Shown here: positions 52,908-64,000 of the stretch, piece after piece
Numbering within the stretch: the stretch's first letter is position 1
Layout: each line of letters opens with the position of its first letter
Assembly: GCA_014529385.2 (NCBI GenBank)
Contig: CM043960.1
Span: 31,609,396 to 31,673,395 of the forward strand
DNA length: 64,000 nucleotides
Direction: 5' to 3'
Source of the DNA: Adiantum capillus-veneris
Lineage: Eukaryota; Streptophyta; Polypodiopsida; Polypodiales; Pteridaceae
Notes under the pieces: model-generated
What the model was told of the DNA's origin: nothing
Databases searched by the model: none
Seen by the model: only the letters and a program-made list of their open reading frames with translations
Made by a program: the position numbers and the translations under genes

Positions 52908-55590
52908 ATGGATTCAAGCAAAGGACAGTCGACTTCCTCTGCATCCGGAGATGCGGAAAGAGATCATGAAGAGGATTCTCACGAGTATGGCCCGCCTCGG
53001 CCTATTGAGATGGAGATCGAAGAGCTAGAGCGTTGACGATTGATCGATGATACAGTATAGATGATGCTAAATTTTGCAAAGGATCCAAAATTAAAAAAAT
53101 TATGAGCCAGACCGGTCTCCTTTGATGAGGTGCACTCATGGTGGTGGCAAACCACACAACCACCCCTCAAACCGGCACTCAAGAAACCTCCTAATCCAAG
53201 GATGTTTACGAAACAAGAATTAGAAGAGGTGGTTGATGCACGAATTTCTCAGATTTTTGACGTGTAGAACAAAGCAGACAAGCACGACAAAAAGCAGAAG
53301 AAAGGAACTGACTTCCCAGGTTATTTTGGTCGTCAGTCTACATTTGCATCGGCAAAAAAGCAAAAGAAGCATGTTCGATTTGAAGGATTATCCAGTTCTT
53401 CTTCTTCTTATTCTTCAAGTTCTTCTAGCTCCTCTGACTCGGGCGAAGAAGACAGAAAAGGGAAAAAGCAAAGCAAAAAACAAAGCTTCGGAAAGGGCAA
53501 GAAAAAGGCAAAGAACTCTAAATCTTGCCTAGTGGTTGACAATTCTATAGAGAACTCATCTTCGGATAGTTCGGACTCTGATGACAGGAGCTTTTATGCA
53601 AAGAAGAAGAATTTTTATAAAGCCAACCAATATGAATTTTTGGAAGATAAAAGCAAGAAAGTTCAAGAGTTTAAGGAAGGTGGACAGTCAATTAAATTTG
53701 ACACATTTTGTGGATACCGAGATGCTTTGGCCTTCATTCAGTAGTTTGACATAGATTTCTCTGGAGGGCGTTACTTAGAGCACTCCAAGATTCAGAGGGC
53801 TACCTCTTACTTCAAGGAAAATTCTCGAACTTGGTGGTCCATGCTTTTACTGAACAAGACAGCGCCAATTAAATGGCTGAAATTTAAAAGGTTTTTTATT
53901 GCTTCTTGGCTAACTTGAGAGTACGAACACGACATACGAACTGCTCGGGACCATCTTCAGATGACCAAGAAGGATACATTGGACGCATATTGCAAGAGAT
54001 TCTGGAGATCTTTTCTACCAACCTCTTCATTTAAGAAGATCTCGTTCAAAGAACAGATTGAGTGGTCTACCTAGGATTTCTTACAGAGATTCGAGATCAC
54101 TGGTTAGAGCAAAAGTCAGATTCCATTTAGGAACTGATGAGTCATGCAAAACTGGGTTTCGCCATTCACTCAGGCAGTTTGACCTACCCCACATATGAAA
54201 TCATGACGCAAAGGACCGAAGAGACTTGGAACAATGAAAGAAGAAGAAGAAGAGCAACCCAGAAAAGAAAGAAAAGGATGCACGACCCAAGCTCACTCTA
54301 CGAGAGAGACCTCTCTACATCAAAGAGGGAAAGTGCTTTGGATGCAGGGAAACGGGGCATATCTCTATGAAGTGCCCTACGCACCAAAAGAACAGAATGA
54401 CAAAGACAAAGAAAGGCGTGAGAGTTAAAAAGCAGTTGAGGAAAGTGGATGAAAAGGCAAGATGAAAATAGGACTGGTTCCAGATTGCATGGGTATTGAC
54501 CCAAGCACAATGGACGAGAGTACAGAACTTTGCCGAGCATGGGGCAAAGTGAAAGACAAAGAAGCCTTGATCTTCTTTAATAAAGGAGCCTTGATCCTCT
54601 TTGATGAAGCCTTGATCTTCTTTGATGAAGAAGCCTTGATCTTCTTTGATGAAGCCTTGATCTTCTTTGATGAAAGAAAAAGAATCCTTGATCTTCTTTG
54701 ATGAAGGAGCCAAGGACAATTTGATTTCACCTAAATTGGCAGTGCAGCTCAAGGTCACACCCGATCGGATGGGACCACTAGCAGAGGCAGTTCTAGCGAC
54801 ACCTGGCAGGGATGTAGCCATTACACCTACCATTGGCAAACTTCGGTTGCATTGTCAGGGGCATTTGGGGCATGAGGACTTCTATAATTCCCTTGGAAGG
54901 TTGTGATGTCCTCTTGGGAAATCCCTTGTACCACAAGAACAACGCCGTGGTCAACTATCGGGGAGAAAAGCGACTTTGACTACAGAGAAGGACAAAACCA
55001 TTGTGCTTGATGTAAAACTTAAAGGCGAGTTTGTCCCTATTGTATCGGCTTTGGTCGTTTCAAAATTAATGAAGTTCTGTCTGTTATTTACTCGATATTT
55101 TTGAGAGGGATGAATGATGAGAATAGGACAAATATGTCTGAACTTGATAAAGAACGCCAAGATTTTCTTCACACTCATGCTGATTGCTTTTCAGAGGGCC
55201 TACCAGGCGAGTTACCACCCACTCATCCTAAGGATCATACCATTGATCTCATACCTGGAAGCACACCACCGAACCCGAGCTTAGAACAAAGAAATTATGA
55301 ACCAAGTGAAAGACCTCTCAGAAAAGGGTCTTGTCTAGTCTAGTACTTCACCGTACTGCTCTCCAGTGTTGTTGGTTTTGAAGAAAGATGGATCTTGGAG
55401 AATGTGCATTGATTATAGAGTTCTCAACAAAATCACCGTCAAGAACAGATTTTCAATTCCTAGGATCGATGATATTCTTGACTGACTACAGGGATCCTCC
55501 TGTTTTAGCAGGATCAATTTGAAGAGCGGATATCATCAGATATACGAATCGCGTCAGGAGATGTCTACAAGACAGATTTTTGGAGGATAC
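52908..55590 (+). pseudogene. Ty3/gypsy gag-protease-RT remnant (copy B)
   Basis: It parallels 4981-7563. The start MDSSKGQSTSSASGD is at 52908. A Ser-rich then Lys-rich region follows, then EFKEGGQSIKFDTFCGYRDA near 53670. The gag core is near 53880-54060. An intact zinc knuckle CFGCRETGHISMKC sits at 54334-54375 (lost in copy A). The protease is disrupted by a repeat expansion. AVQLKVTPDRMGPLAEAVLA lies near 54740, and RT ends shortly after RINLKSGYHQI near 55510. Stops and frameshifts separate the parts. The RT truncation is the same as in copy A. Confidence 0.85.
54564..54705 (+). repeat. Tandem expansion at the protease active-site codons
   Basis: CCTTGATC(T/C)TCTTTGATGAA-type units start at 54564, 54589, 54610, 54634, 54655 and 54686. 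The encoded text is ALIFFDE repeated. Copy A has a single ALIFFDGG here. Six copies of the strand that should carry the catalytic Asp would wreck a retropepsin. Confidence 0.93.
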
Positions 55591-56028
55591 AAAAAAGCAG
55601 ATGCTTGGGTAGTTTTTCATCTACACAATTAGCAAGAGAGAGAGAAAGTTTATTTTTAAAGCTTTGCTTTATTTACTCAAGAGAGCTCGTGAGAGAGCCA
55701 TGCTTTATTTTTTAAAGCTTTTGGGATAGCTTTTGTGGCTATGCTTTTGGCATCCCTTGTAATCTCTTTATAAGTGTTGTTTGGCTCTCACTTCTCAGAG
55801 CATCTGGAAGCAGAGTTTGAGAGTGAGTCCCAACCACTCAGTGTACTTTGTGCAACAGTTTAATACAAAAAGAAATACCAAAAGGGGCGCCAGTCTTTGG
55901 GGCCAATATCTCTAGGCACTGAACTCTGCCGGGCCGTGTCGAATCAATTGTGAAATGTAAACTGTTTTGAAGTGAATTCTTGTCATGTCGCGGTAGAATC
56001 TTGACTTGGAGTGTCCAAGTCTGTTACA
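55591..56028 (+). repeat. LTR fragment fused to truncated RT (copy B)
   Basis: It matches 7564-7950 and ends CTGTTACA. It keeps the GGGGCGCCAGTCTTTGGGGCC block at 55886-55906. The LTR start is missing, as in copy A. Confidence 0.8.
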
Positions 56029-57430
56029 CTACTTCTACTTCTTCACTTAGGGTTTAGCCTCCTTGGCTAGGATCTGCAGGTTGGCTCCGTTCTTTAGTGG
56101 CTTGATACGTCAGTAGTTTGTGACACTCGTTCTGGACCTATGGATATCATTGGCAGACTCATTTTCACAAAAGCACCTTTGAATATGACTCATTTGTCAC
56201 CTTTTATGTGTTGCTTTCTATGGAATTAAAAGTAATTGCGCATTCCTTTGGTTCAACGTCCTCCATCCACTTTGCATCGAGAGCTAAAAATTGTCAATAA
56301 TCAAATTATCCAATGGACCTAGCTTACCTTTCTATTCTTTTTTGTGCCCTATGACCTGCTGGTAGCCTCGCTGGCCTCCCTTGTTCCCTGACATCTCAAT
56401 CTGAATCCTTGGAATCTTATAATGAACAATCAATTGATTCCCTTACTTCCTCGGAACCCTCGGTTACACTATCACCTAGTTCCCATACTTCTTCAAAATT
56501 CTTTAATGAACTTTCATCCAGTTTCCTTGGTTCTTTATCTTCCCTGAAAGACTCTTGCCTTGTTGACGTGGACACTGGCTTGTCCGTAGGATAGGTCAAT
56601 GAGGTGTACTTCTTTAAAATTATTTGATGAACTTTCATCCAGTTTCCTTGGTTCTTTCTCTTCCCCAGAAGACTCTTGCCCTGTTGACATGGACACTAGC
56701 TTGTCCGTAGGATAGGTCAATGAGCTGGCATGCATACCAAAACCTTGTTTGGCATGTCCATAAGTCTCTAAATGGAGTGAACTTCTATTGTAGACAATAC
56801 TGTCGAATCGGACCACATCAAAACCCCTCAATCTGGTCCTTCAAAGTGACCCTCGGAAACGAGGACACTGGCAAATATGTATCCCAAAACCTCTGGCAAT
56901 CGTCAGTCTCAGATGATGTCCAGGCTGTGATCACATCTACATATTCTTATGTTATCCATGCGCACGTGAAAATTTTCTTACTTTTATCCACTTCTTAGGT
57001 GCTTCTTTACGCAACAATACAGTAGACCACCATGTCAGTGTGTTTCCTTTCAAGTAAGATGCCGCCCTTTGCACCTTGGAGCATTTCGAGAAACGATCTC
57101 CTTAGAAGGTGACATCATATTGTTGTATGACTTCAAGGGCTCGATGGGTGTCCTAGTAGCCTGAAAAAATATCAAACTTGACTGCTTGAACCCCATCCTT
57201 GAACTCCTTGGTCTTCTTGTCCTTTTTTTCACAGTCTGAACTATCAGCAAATAATGAAATCTCTTCCGTTGAGCTGCTAGATAGCTCCATGTGCCTTCTT
57301 AAATTTTTCAAAATTCTCCTTTTCTTTCTTTTTTCCCACTTATTCCACTTTTTCTCATCCTATCTCGAACTAGAAGACGACCGACTGTCAAAACTTTCCT
57401 CTCTTCAAAACATTTGCTAGAGAAATGCTT
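56029..57430 (-). pseudogene. Antisense gag of related gypsy family (copy B)
   Basis: Counterpart of 7951-9440. On the - strand it has LTYPTDKPVSTSTRQESF, EPRKLDESS and GFGMHASSLTYPTD (56535-56830), and the N-terminal Lys/Ser region near 57200-57400. Internal EPRKLDE repeats number two, as in copy A. Non-functional. Confidence 0.7.
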
Positions 57431-57529
57431 TTTCTAGCACACCTTTTGGTACTTCCTTATTATTACTTCGCAAAGATACAACTAACCAAGGTCCAACTCT
57501 CTCTGAAACTCCAAGTTCAGATGCTCTTT

Positions 57530-57860
57530 GAAGAGTGGCCCTCTTGGCACTTAAAACTTACAAGGGATGCCCAACAATAGAGCCCCAGAAGCATCAATAC
57601 CAAAAAAACTCGATCCGAAAAGCATCTACTCTCAACAGCTTGTGTGAAAAGCTGCCCAAAATAGCCAGCGCAAATCTCCCTTGTCTTCTCGGCCATTTCT
57701 TTCCACTTGGGCATGCCACATCATCACGTTGTGACAGTGAGCCCACGAGGACTGATGAAAAAGGAGAAGCTTGTATCAAAAGTGTCGTCTTCAGGTGGGG
57801 CTGTCCCTCTCAAGCTAGACGGATCATGGCAAAAGCACTACCGAGACGAGCTATTGAGGA
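57530..57860 (-). repeat. Antisense LTR-like block (copy B)
   Basis: Counterpart of 9440-9770 with near-identical text (CAAGGGATGCCCAACAATAG; GGGCATGCCACATCATCACG). Boundaries are approximate. Confidence 0.55.
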
Positions 57861-58672
57861 GTGTCTTGTCTCCTGTGCCGGTGGTGGGGTATGAGACGGG
57901 CTAAGAGACGAGGTTGAGGGAATATAGGGGGAGATAGGAGGGAGAAGAAGGGAGGATGGGGGGAGGGGAGGAGCAGATGGAGCAATGGAGTCGACGGGCG
58001 CGGGGGAAGCTGGTGGCAGCGAGGCTGAGGTGGAAGGAGACTCCATTGCTTTGTCTGCTATAGAGGGTCAAACCACTTCTCTGTGGAAACCCAATGCATA
58101 TGATGTGTTATAGGTCAGCCAACAAGGGGGCTTGTATGGCGAACCTGTCCTTGACGACGACGACGATGACCATGTATCTCCTACCAACGATTGGCTGACT
58201 AGTCACCCATCTCACAAGAAGTGTCAGCTTGTGTACCCTAGGTCTCTACCTACTGTGTAGGACTTGCCTTCGGAGGCTGAGTTTGTTGCGCGGGTCACGT
58301 TCTCTTGTGAGAACAGACCTTCACAAGATGCCCCATCTATCTGCAAATTAAGCACTCGTTCAGGAGTCCCAAATAATTCAGGAGTCCCAAATAATACTCC
58401 ACGCTCTGTCCGATTTAACCACCACTCACCCTAGGCACTACTACCTTCCAGATAGTGTGGGTGTCCCAAACCAAAATGAGTACTGTATATACCTACTGCT
58501 CTGGCAGCTACTAAAGCTACTATGAGTGGGTCTCCAAGATTGTTCCAATCTCAGAGCCAATTTTGGATAAAAGCGAGAGGTACTCTCTCCTCAGGCCGAG
58601 GAAGCAAACCAAAATGGAAAGATTTGCTTTCTCGACAAGAACATCAAAAGTTGGGTCGAAACCTTGTAAAAA
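57861..58672. other. Purine-rich tract and unclassified sequence (copy B)
   Basis: Same material as 9771-10640. 58361-58395 contains a short exact duplication of TTCAGGAGTCCCAAATAAT that copy A lacks. Confidence 0.45.
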
Positions 58673-59155
58673 ATGAGCCCAAATTGCACAGATGGCCATC
58701 GAAATGACCTTGCAAGCCATCTCGAGAGTCTTGAATTCGGTTTGGTAATAATCACGTCCGAGGAGCTGAACGTCGATGATATTTTGGACCTCCGCAAGAA
58801 GGCAGGCCTAAAGGAGATAGCGCACCTCACCTTTGTTGGGATGGCTGTCGATAATGTTACAGATGACAGAGGTGGCCTGAAGGCAGTCCACCTCTATTGG
58901 AAGGCTCACTTGATCCGTCGGCAAGAGAGCAAGTCAGATGGTGGACTCTGCAAGGTCGGGCGAGGGGGCTTCATCCCAGTCCCTCTGGGGTGGGATAGGA
59001 GCCTCCTTTTGTGTCTGTTGTTGTGGAAGGACAAAGGGCGAGTCAGACGCGAACGGGGGATTGAAGGTGGGGGGGGGGGGGGGGGAGAGCCAACTCAATG
59101 GCGAGCACGGCCAAAGAGGGGCAACGGGAGGGGGGAGAGCTTGCAAGATGGCTGA
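58673..59155 (+). pseudogene. Unclassified retroelement-associated ORF (copy B)
   Basis: A 160-codon open frame. Its middle (KKAGLKEIAHLTFVGMAVDN, then DDRGGLKAVHLYWKAHLI) aligns with the copy A frame. The rest (Gly run, RARPKRGNGRGE) comes from purine-rich repeats. The family is unknown and the N-terminus (MSPNCTDGHRN) is not shared in frame with copy A. I treat it as the relic of one protein that both copies inherited. Confidence 0.35.
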
Positions 59156-59289
59156 GGCTGTGAGAGGTAGCACAAGGGCTAACGGGCTAAGACAGGTTGC
59201 ACGCGGGGGGGGGGGGGGCAAGAGGGCTTATGAGAGGCAGCGCGAGGAGGGAGGGAGGAGATGGCAGCAAGAAAGCTCTATTGCAGTGA

Positions 59290-60020
59290 CTTATAGAGGA
59301 GCTAGTGGACACTGGAAAGTAGAAGGAAGGTTGTCAAGGCCTTCAAATATTTTCATATTGGAGAGAGCTCTCCCCCCAGCAGTTGTACCTTCTGAAGATC
59401 AATATAAAAACAATATCAAAAGGGACGCCAAGATATTAGGGCCAGAGCATCCGGAAGTTGAGCTCCGCCACTCCGTGCCTATTGTGTGGAATCTTCTCTC
59501 GCTCTCACTTTCACTTGTGTTAAAGTCTTTAAGTCTATTTCAGTTCTATTCTTTTTCAACTGGCATGTGGTGCCTTTCGATTACACAGGATGGGATTTTC
59601 TAGCTTGCATAAAAATTGGCTTTTTGAGATTTGTGAGCTTTAAGGGGGACCTTGTTTTGGGATAGTTGCAAGGGGGCATAAAAATACCTCTTGGGGTAAT
59701 ATTTTGGACATAGCGGAAGCATGGATTTTGTGTAGATGAAGTGAGCACCTGACTCGAGCTTGAGCAACTCTCTCGGACTTGAATGTAAGTTGCAACATCA
59801 AGTAACAAACAAATACCCAATCAAGGATGTTGATAGTGGTGGTTGAGGGCCACCGACTTACTTCAACAAGAGTACCATCTTCCCCATCTCCCTTCACTTT
59901 CTTCTTTGTTCAGTTATTTTCAAGTTGTTTTGAAGTTCTTAAGTTAATTTAACTTTTTGGATTCCAATAATCCACTAATTTCTTTTCCGATCAATTGTCA
60001 AAAGCAAATGGTATCAAAGC
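59290..60020 (+). repeat. LTR of second gypsy-like type with primer site (copy B)
   Basis: It matches 11221-11973. TGGTATCAAAGC at 60009-60020 is the primer site. The block ATCAAAAGGGACGCCAAG is at 59416-59433. Confidence 0.6.
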
Positions 60021-60049
60021 TTGGTACTTCCTTGCCCTTAGTAATTGAA

Positions 60050-60560
60050 AGCATGATCCTACAAGTCAACTCCTATGGCATCCAAGCATGTGGAACGATG
60101 GAGAACTTTCATTGCATGAGCAGAGCATGTCGAGGCCCCCGTCCACTTAGATATTCCTAGAGGAGACACATACACAATATGTAGCTTAGCAATTGCTAGC
60201 GAAGTGCTACATTTATCGAAGCAAAAGACATACCTTGCAAGAGTGTACTAGAAAATCATCCCACCATTCACAACAGCAATCACATTGAGACCAACATTTT
60301 GCATCAACAAGCCTAGACTTTTGTGGACATGGTTTTAGACTTGGTGTGTGTGCAGGTTAATAAGTTTACTGAAAAGCAGTGCAAAGCATCGAGACGTGAG
60401 TTCCACCAAGAAGCCGTTATCTTCTTTGATACAGGGTCCAAGCAAAACTTTCTCTCCATAGCTTGTGACTAGGCATTGAGAAATTGCCCTACCATGCGCA
60501 TTTATGGCAGTGGTGTCTCCGGGCTCTCTTAGCACACTTCCCTTCTTCTAAGTCTTTGTC
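60050..60560 (+). pseudogene. Gypsy-like gag and protease fragment (copy B)
   Basis: Counterpart of 11998-12480. Here the zinc knuckle has lost its second Cys (CYIYRSKRH), but the protease motif VIFFDTGSKQNFLS keeps the catalytic DTG (60428-60436). It ends before the C-tract. Confidence 0.6.
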
Positions 60561-60651
60561 TCCCGTGACCCCGTGTTGACTGCTAGTATTCACCATTTGC
60601 ATCTTGTTTTGTTCGTGTCAAATGTCCCAGATGCCACCCTCTCCCCTCCCC

Positions 60652-60652
<1 letters not shown>

Positions 60653-60684
<32 letters not shown>
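60653..60684. repeat. Poly-C tract (copy B)
   Basis: 32 consecutive C, preceded by CTCCCCTCCC. It marks the right edge of copy B, as at 12591-12619 in copy A. Confidence 0.9.
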
Positions 60685-60687
<3 letters not shown>

Positions 60688-60722
60688 CCACGTGTTTCGA
60701 TAGGACTATGGGTGGTTTGGGG

Positions 60723-60873
60723 TGTGGAGGTGTGGGTGGGTTGAGCCTCACCTTCGCCTTGGTTTGCAGGTTGCAGAGTGTCATCGCCCTATTGATAGTT
60801 TCCAAGGATAGCTTAAGGCTATTTTTCTCTTGAATTTTGGTGCTAAGTAAATATACAGTGGCGATGCTTATTC
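60723..60873. other. Short spacer
   Basis: 151 bp between the end of copy B and the copia LTR. No coding signal. The five bases before the LTR are TATTC, a possible target duplication whose partner is outside the window. Confidence 0.5.
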
Positions 60874-61080
60874 TGTTGGGGTGCGTCATGAAGGAGTACG
60901 AGCGGAAGTGCGACGCGAGAGAGAGTGTGAGAAGAAGAGCACGATGATATGGTGAACTCGCTCTACTGTAATGTGTAGAGCATAGTGAGTTCTTATTAGG
61001 TTTTCACAAAAGAATATATGTACATACCTGGCGGCCCGCCCACTTACCTGGGCGACCACATTGGGCTTTATACCCCAACA
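60874..61080 (-). repeat. Complete 3' LTR of copia-R, 207 bp
   Basis: The - strand sequence begins TGTTGGGGT at 61080 and ends ACCCCAACA at 60874, a perfect 9-bp terminal inverted repeat. The adjoining purine tract is AAGTGGGAGGT (complement of 61081-61091). It is a short LTR for a copia element. Confidence 0.93.
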
Positions 61081-61169
61081 ACCTCCCACTTAAAGTCCAA
61101 TGTGGTACTTTAAGTGTGAGAGAATCTACTATACAAGCTAATATACAAGAGATGTAGAGAAGTGATGTA

Positions 61170-64000
61170 CTACCCTACACCTAACTGCTTGCGAAAATGC
61201 GCAAAGCTCTCTGAGGGAAGTCCTTTTGTAAGTAGATCAGCAGGATTTTCTGTGGTGTGAAATTTGACAAGCTGAAGTTGCTTATCCTCGAGCATTTCCC
61301 TGATGAAATGATACTTCACATCCACATGCTTTGTCTTTGAGTGATAAACTGGATTGCGAGCCAATTGTATAGCACTTTGACTATCACAATATAACACAGG
61401 CATCTCTTCTTTGATTCCCAAATCTGTTACTAGTCGATTAAGCCAAATTGATTCTTTGCATGCCTCTGATGCTGCAACATATTCAGCCTCTGTAGTAGAC
61501 TGAGTAACACAATCTTGTAATCTAGAACGCCATGATATTGCTCCACCAGCCAATTTAAAGACATACCCTGACATAGACATTCGGTTGTCTAAGTCACCTG
61601 CATAATCTGAGTCTGTAAAACCCTTTACACTTAGCTCCTGACTCCCATAGCATATACGCATACTCTTTGTAGCTTTCAGGTATCTCAATATTCCTTTCAC
61701 TACCTCCCAATGTTTCTTGCCTGGGTTTGACATGTATCGACTTACTAATCCCACTGCAAATGCAATGTCTGGGCGAGTAGCAATCATTGCATACATCAAA
61801 CTACCCACTGCAGACGCATATGGAATCTTATCCATTTCAGCCTGTTCTTCCTCAGACACAGGACAATCTTGTTTGCTAAGTTTCACATATGGTGGCAATG
61901 GAACACTCAGTGCCTTTCCCTTCTCCATATTGAAACGTTGCAAAACCTTGTCAATATACTCTGTTTGAGATAACCAAATCAACTTCTTTGATCTGTCTCT
62001 CTCAATGCGCATACCAAGTATATGACTTGCCTCACCCATGTCTTTCATGTCAAACGATTTTTCCATCTTTGACTTCAAAGCTGAAATTTCTTCCAAGTGC
62101 TTGCCAGCAATCAACATGTCATCCACATACAAAATAAGGATCAACCAACTACCATCCTTAGCCTTCTTTGTATATAGACAGTGATCGAACTCACTACGTT
62201 TGTAGCCTTGAGAAAGCATAAAAGTGTGGAATTTATGGTACCATGCCCTCGGTGATTGTTCTAAGCCATAAAGACTCTTTAACAACTGGCATACCCAATC
62301 TTCCTTTCCTTTCTCAACAAACCCTTCTGGCTGCTGCATGTAAATTTCCACATCTAAATCACCATGCAAGAACGTTGTCTTGACATCCATTTGGTGCAAC
62401 ACCAAATCTAATATGGCAACCAATGCAAGAAAGCATCTCAATGTAGTCATCTTGACCACCGGACAGAAGACTTCATCAAAGTCAATGCCTTGTTCTTGCT
62501 TAAAGCCCTTGGCAACAAGCCTTGCTTTGTACTTTGGCTGGCTATCATGAGCGGTGATCTTATACCTGTAAAACCATTTACAAGGTAGAGCCTTTTTGCC
62601 CTGTGGTAATTTAACTAGCTTCCATGTCTTGTTTTTATGCAGAGCTGTCATCTCTGACTGCATGGCCAATTGCCAATTCTCGGAGTCCTTCATTTGCACT
62701 GCTTCCTTGTAACATGAAGGCTCATTGCAATCAGTCAACATGACATAGTTCATAGATGGAACAAACCTATCTGGAGGTCGCGTGACACGTCCAGATCTAC
62801 GCACAATAGGTGGCTCAGGCTCAGCCACAAGCTGTGGTTCCACTCTATCCTATCCTTGCTCCTCTTGAGCCCTAACATTTTGTCTTGCACGTGCAGGTCC
62901 ATCTTCTTGGAAGACAACTCTTCTAATCTCTTCAACCCTCTCTGGTTTAGAATGATATTTGGATTCATTAAAGTGAACAACATTGCTGCAGACAACCTTT
63001 CTGGATTCGGGATCCCAAAGTCTGTACCCCATCTCACCAGAATTACCATAGCCGAGAAAGATGCACTTTCTACTCTTTGGCTCAAGTTTGTTCCTAAATT
63101 CCTTTGGAACGTGAGTATATGCCTCACATCCAAAGACTCTGAGATGCTTGTATGAGGGCATTTTGCCTGACCATACCATCTCTGGCACTGAATCCTTCTG
63201 CAAAACCTTGCTAGGAGATCTATTTACAAGATGAACAGCTGTTGATACAGCTTCAGCCCAAAACCCATTTGGCAGCTGTGCATTAGACAACATACTTCTG
63301 ACCTTCTCTTGTATGGTCCTATTCATCCTCTTAGCAACACCATTTTGAGGAGGATTGTAAGGAGCAGTAAGTTCACATTTTATACTTTTTGACTCACAAA
63401 AGTCCTGAAAGGCCTTTGAAACATACTCTCCACCATTGTCAGTGCGTAAGCATTTAAGCTTCTTGCCACTCTGATTCTCCACAAGTGTCACAAACGTTTT
63501 GAAAACACTAAACGCTTCATCCTTGTGCTTGAGAAAGTAAACCCATACTTTCCTCGAGTAATCATCTATAAATGTCATAAAGTAAGAAGCTCCCCCTAGA
63601 GGTAGGTTAGGCATAGGTCCACACAAATCACTATGAACAAGTGCCAACTGTGTATCTCTTCTACTGCTTCTATGCTTATGTGGCTGCTATGTTTGCTTAC
63701 CATACAGACAATGTTCACAGAATTCAAAATTATTAAATGAAAAGCCAGGCAAATAACCAGAACGAGACAAGATTTCCATTCCCTTCTTGGATATATGTCC
63801 TAACCGGCTATGCCACAAAGAAACGTTCGGCTGCTCGGTTACATTGATTACATTTTTAGAGACATTTGATACATAAATCATGTAAAGTCCTCCAGACTTT
63901 ACTCCATGTGCTACTATCATAGAACCCTTAGATATCTTCCACATGTTCTGTCCAAAAATGGTGACGTAGCCAGCATCATCAAGTAAACCTGTGCTGATCA
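61170..64000 (-). pseudogene. Copia pol polyprotein, two amber stops (copia-R)
   Basis: From the window edge it encodes the end of protease and GAG-pre-integrase (WHSRLGHISKKGMEIL; FCEHCLYGKQT, then TAG at 63689-63687) and integrase (HSDLCGP, RTDNGGEY, PPQNGVAKRMN, FGCEAYTHVPKEF). A TAG follows at 62852-62850. Then come the linker, RT (CKWFYRYKI, KTTFLHGDLDVEIYMQQPEG, YVDDML) and RNase H (FTDSDYAGDLDNRMS, TEAEYVAASEACKE) ending KQLGVG at 61170. The frame is continuous across both stops with no indels noticed, so only two substitutions separate it from an open pol. Compared with copia-L it retains the 42-bp integrase segment. Confidence 0.95.

Larger units (their letters stand above)
52588..60722 (+). 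mobile_element. Composite gypsy-derived repeat unit, copy B
   Basis: It has the same block order and junctions as copy A (2877-12660). Differences include a missing segment equivalent to 3031-4826 (so only about 100 bp of the 5' LTR remain), an expanded repeat in the protease (54564-54705) and independent point damage. Both units end just past a poly-C tract. Confidence 0.75.
60874..64000 (-). mobile_element. Ty1/copia LTR retrotransposon, 3' part, inverted (copia-R)
   Basis: It reads right to left: GAG-pre-integrase at the window edge, then integrase, RT, RNase H, purine tract and a complete 3' LTR. It belongs to the same family as copia-L (1-2876) and is less damaged, with one open frame broken only by two TAG codons. 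The element continues beyond 64000. Confidence 0.96.

Overview
This window looks like repeat-rich intergenic chromatin from a large plant nuclear genome. It contains Ty1/copia, Ty3/gypsy (including a chromodomain lineage), non-LTR (LINE) and CACTA transposons, PPR and heavy-metal-domain gene fragments, primer-binding sites matching plant initiator Met-tRNA, and many GA/CT/CA microsatellites. No intact host gene was found. The PPR remnant and the LINE reverse-transcriptase style remind me of seed-free plants, perhaps a fern. That is an impression from memory and not a demonstrated assignment.

Layout. 1-2876: a + strand copia element (pol and truncated 3' LTR). 2877-12660: composite gypsy-derived unit, copy A. 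13008-15425: tandem and dispersed repeats, including a 152-bp minisatellite. 15436-18260: second copia fragment with its 3' LTR. 19990-22050: copy C of the gypsy-derived unit, inverted. 22051-24957: third copia element with a complete 5' LTR, joined in frame to a gypsy integrase-chromodomain fragment (24958-25790). 26980-28400: degenerate LINE reverse transcriptase. 28960-29475: antisense PPR pseudogene. 32858-39113 and 41014-49090: two related CACTA (En/Spm-type) elements separated by 1.9 kb. 49217-49719: antisense LTR. 50970-52090: dispersed repeat that is an inverted match to 13480-14530. 52588-60722: copy B of the composite unit, in the same orientation as copy A. 60874-64000: copia element closely related to the first, on the - strand.

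The best-preserved genes are in CACTA element 2. A TNP2-like transposase has four exons whose junctions keep the reading frame, and a second TNPA-like protein has three. CACTA element 1 is a decayed relative in which internal deletions fuse the remnants of the two genes. Both CACTA elements carry pieces of HMA (heavy-metal-associated) domain genes in the interval upstream of the transposase. The piece in element 2 ends in a CaaX-like tail, as in HIPP proteins. Gene capture by CACTA elements is known, so the novelty here is the particular cargo and arrangement.

All coordinates and comparisons come from reading the sequence by eye. Boundaries of degenerate elements are approximate to tens of bases unless an exact terminus is described.
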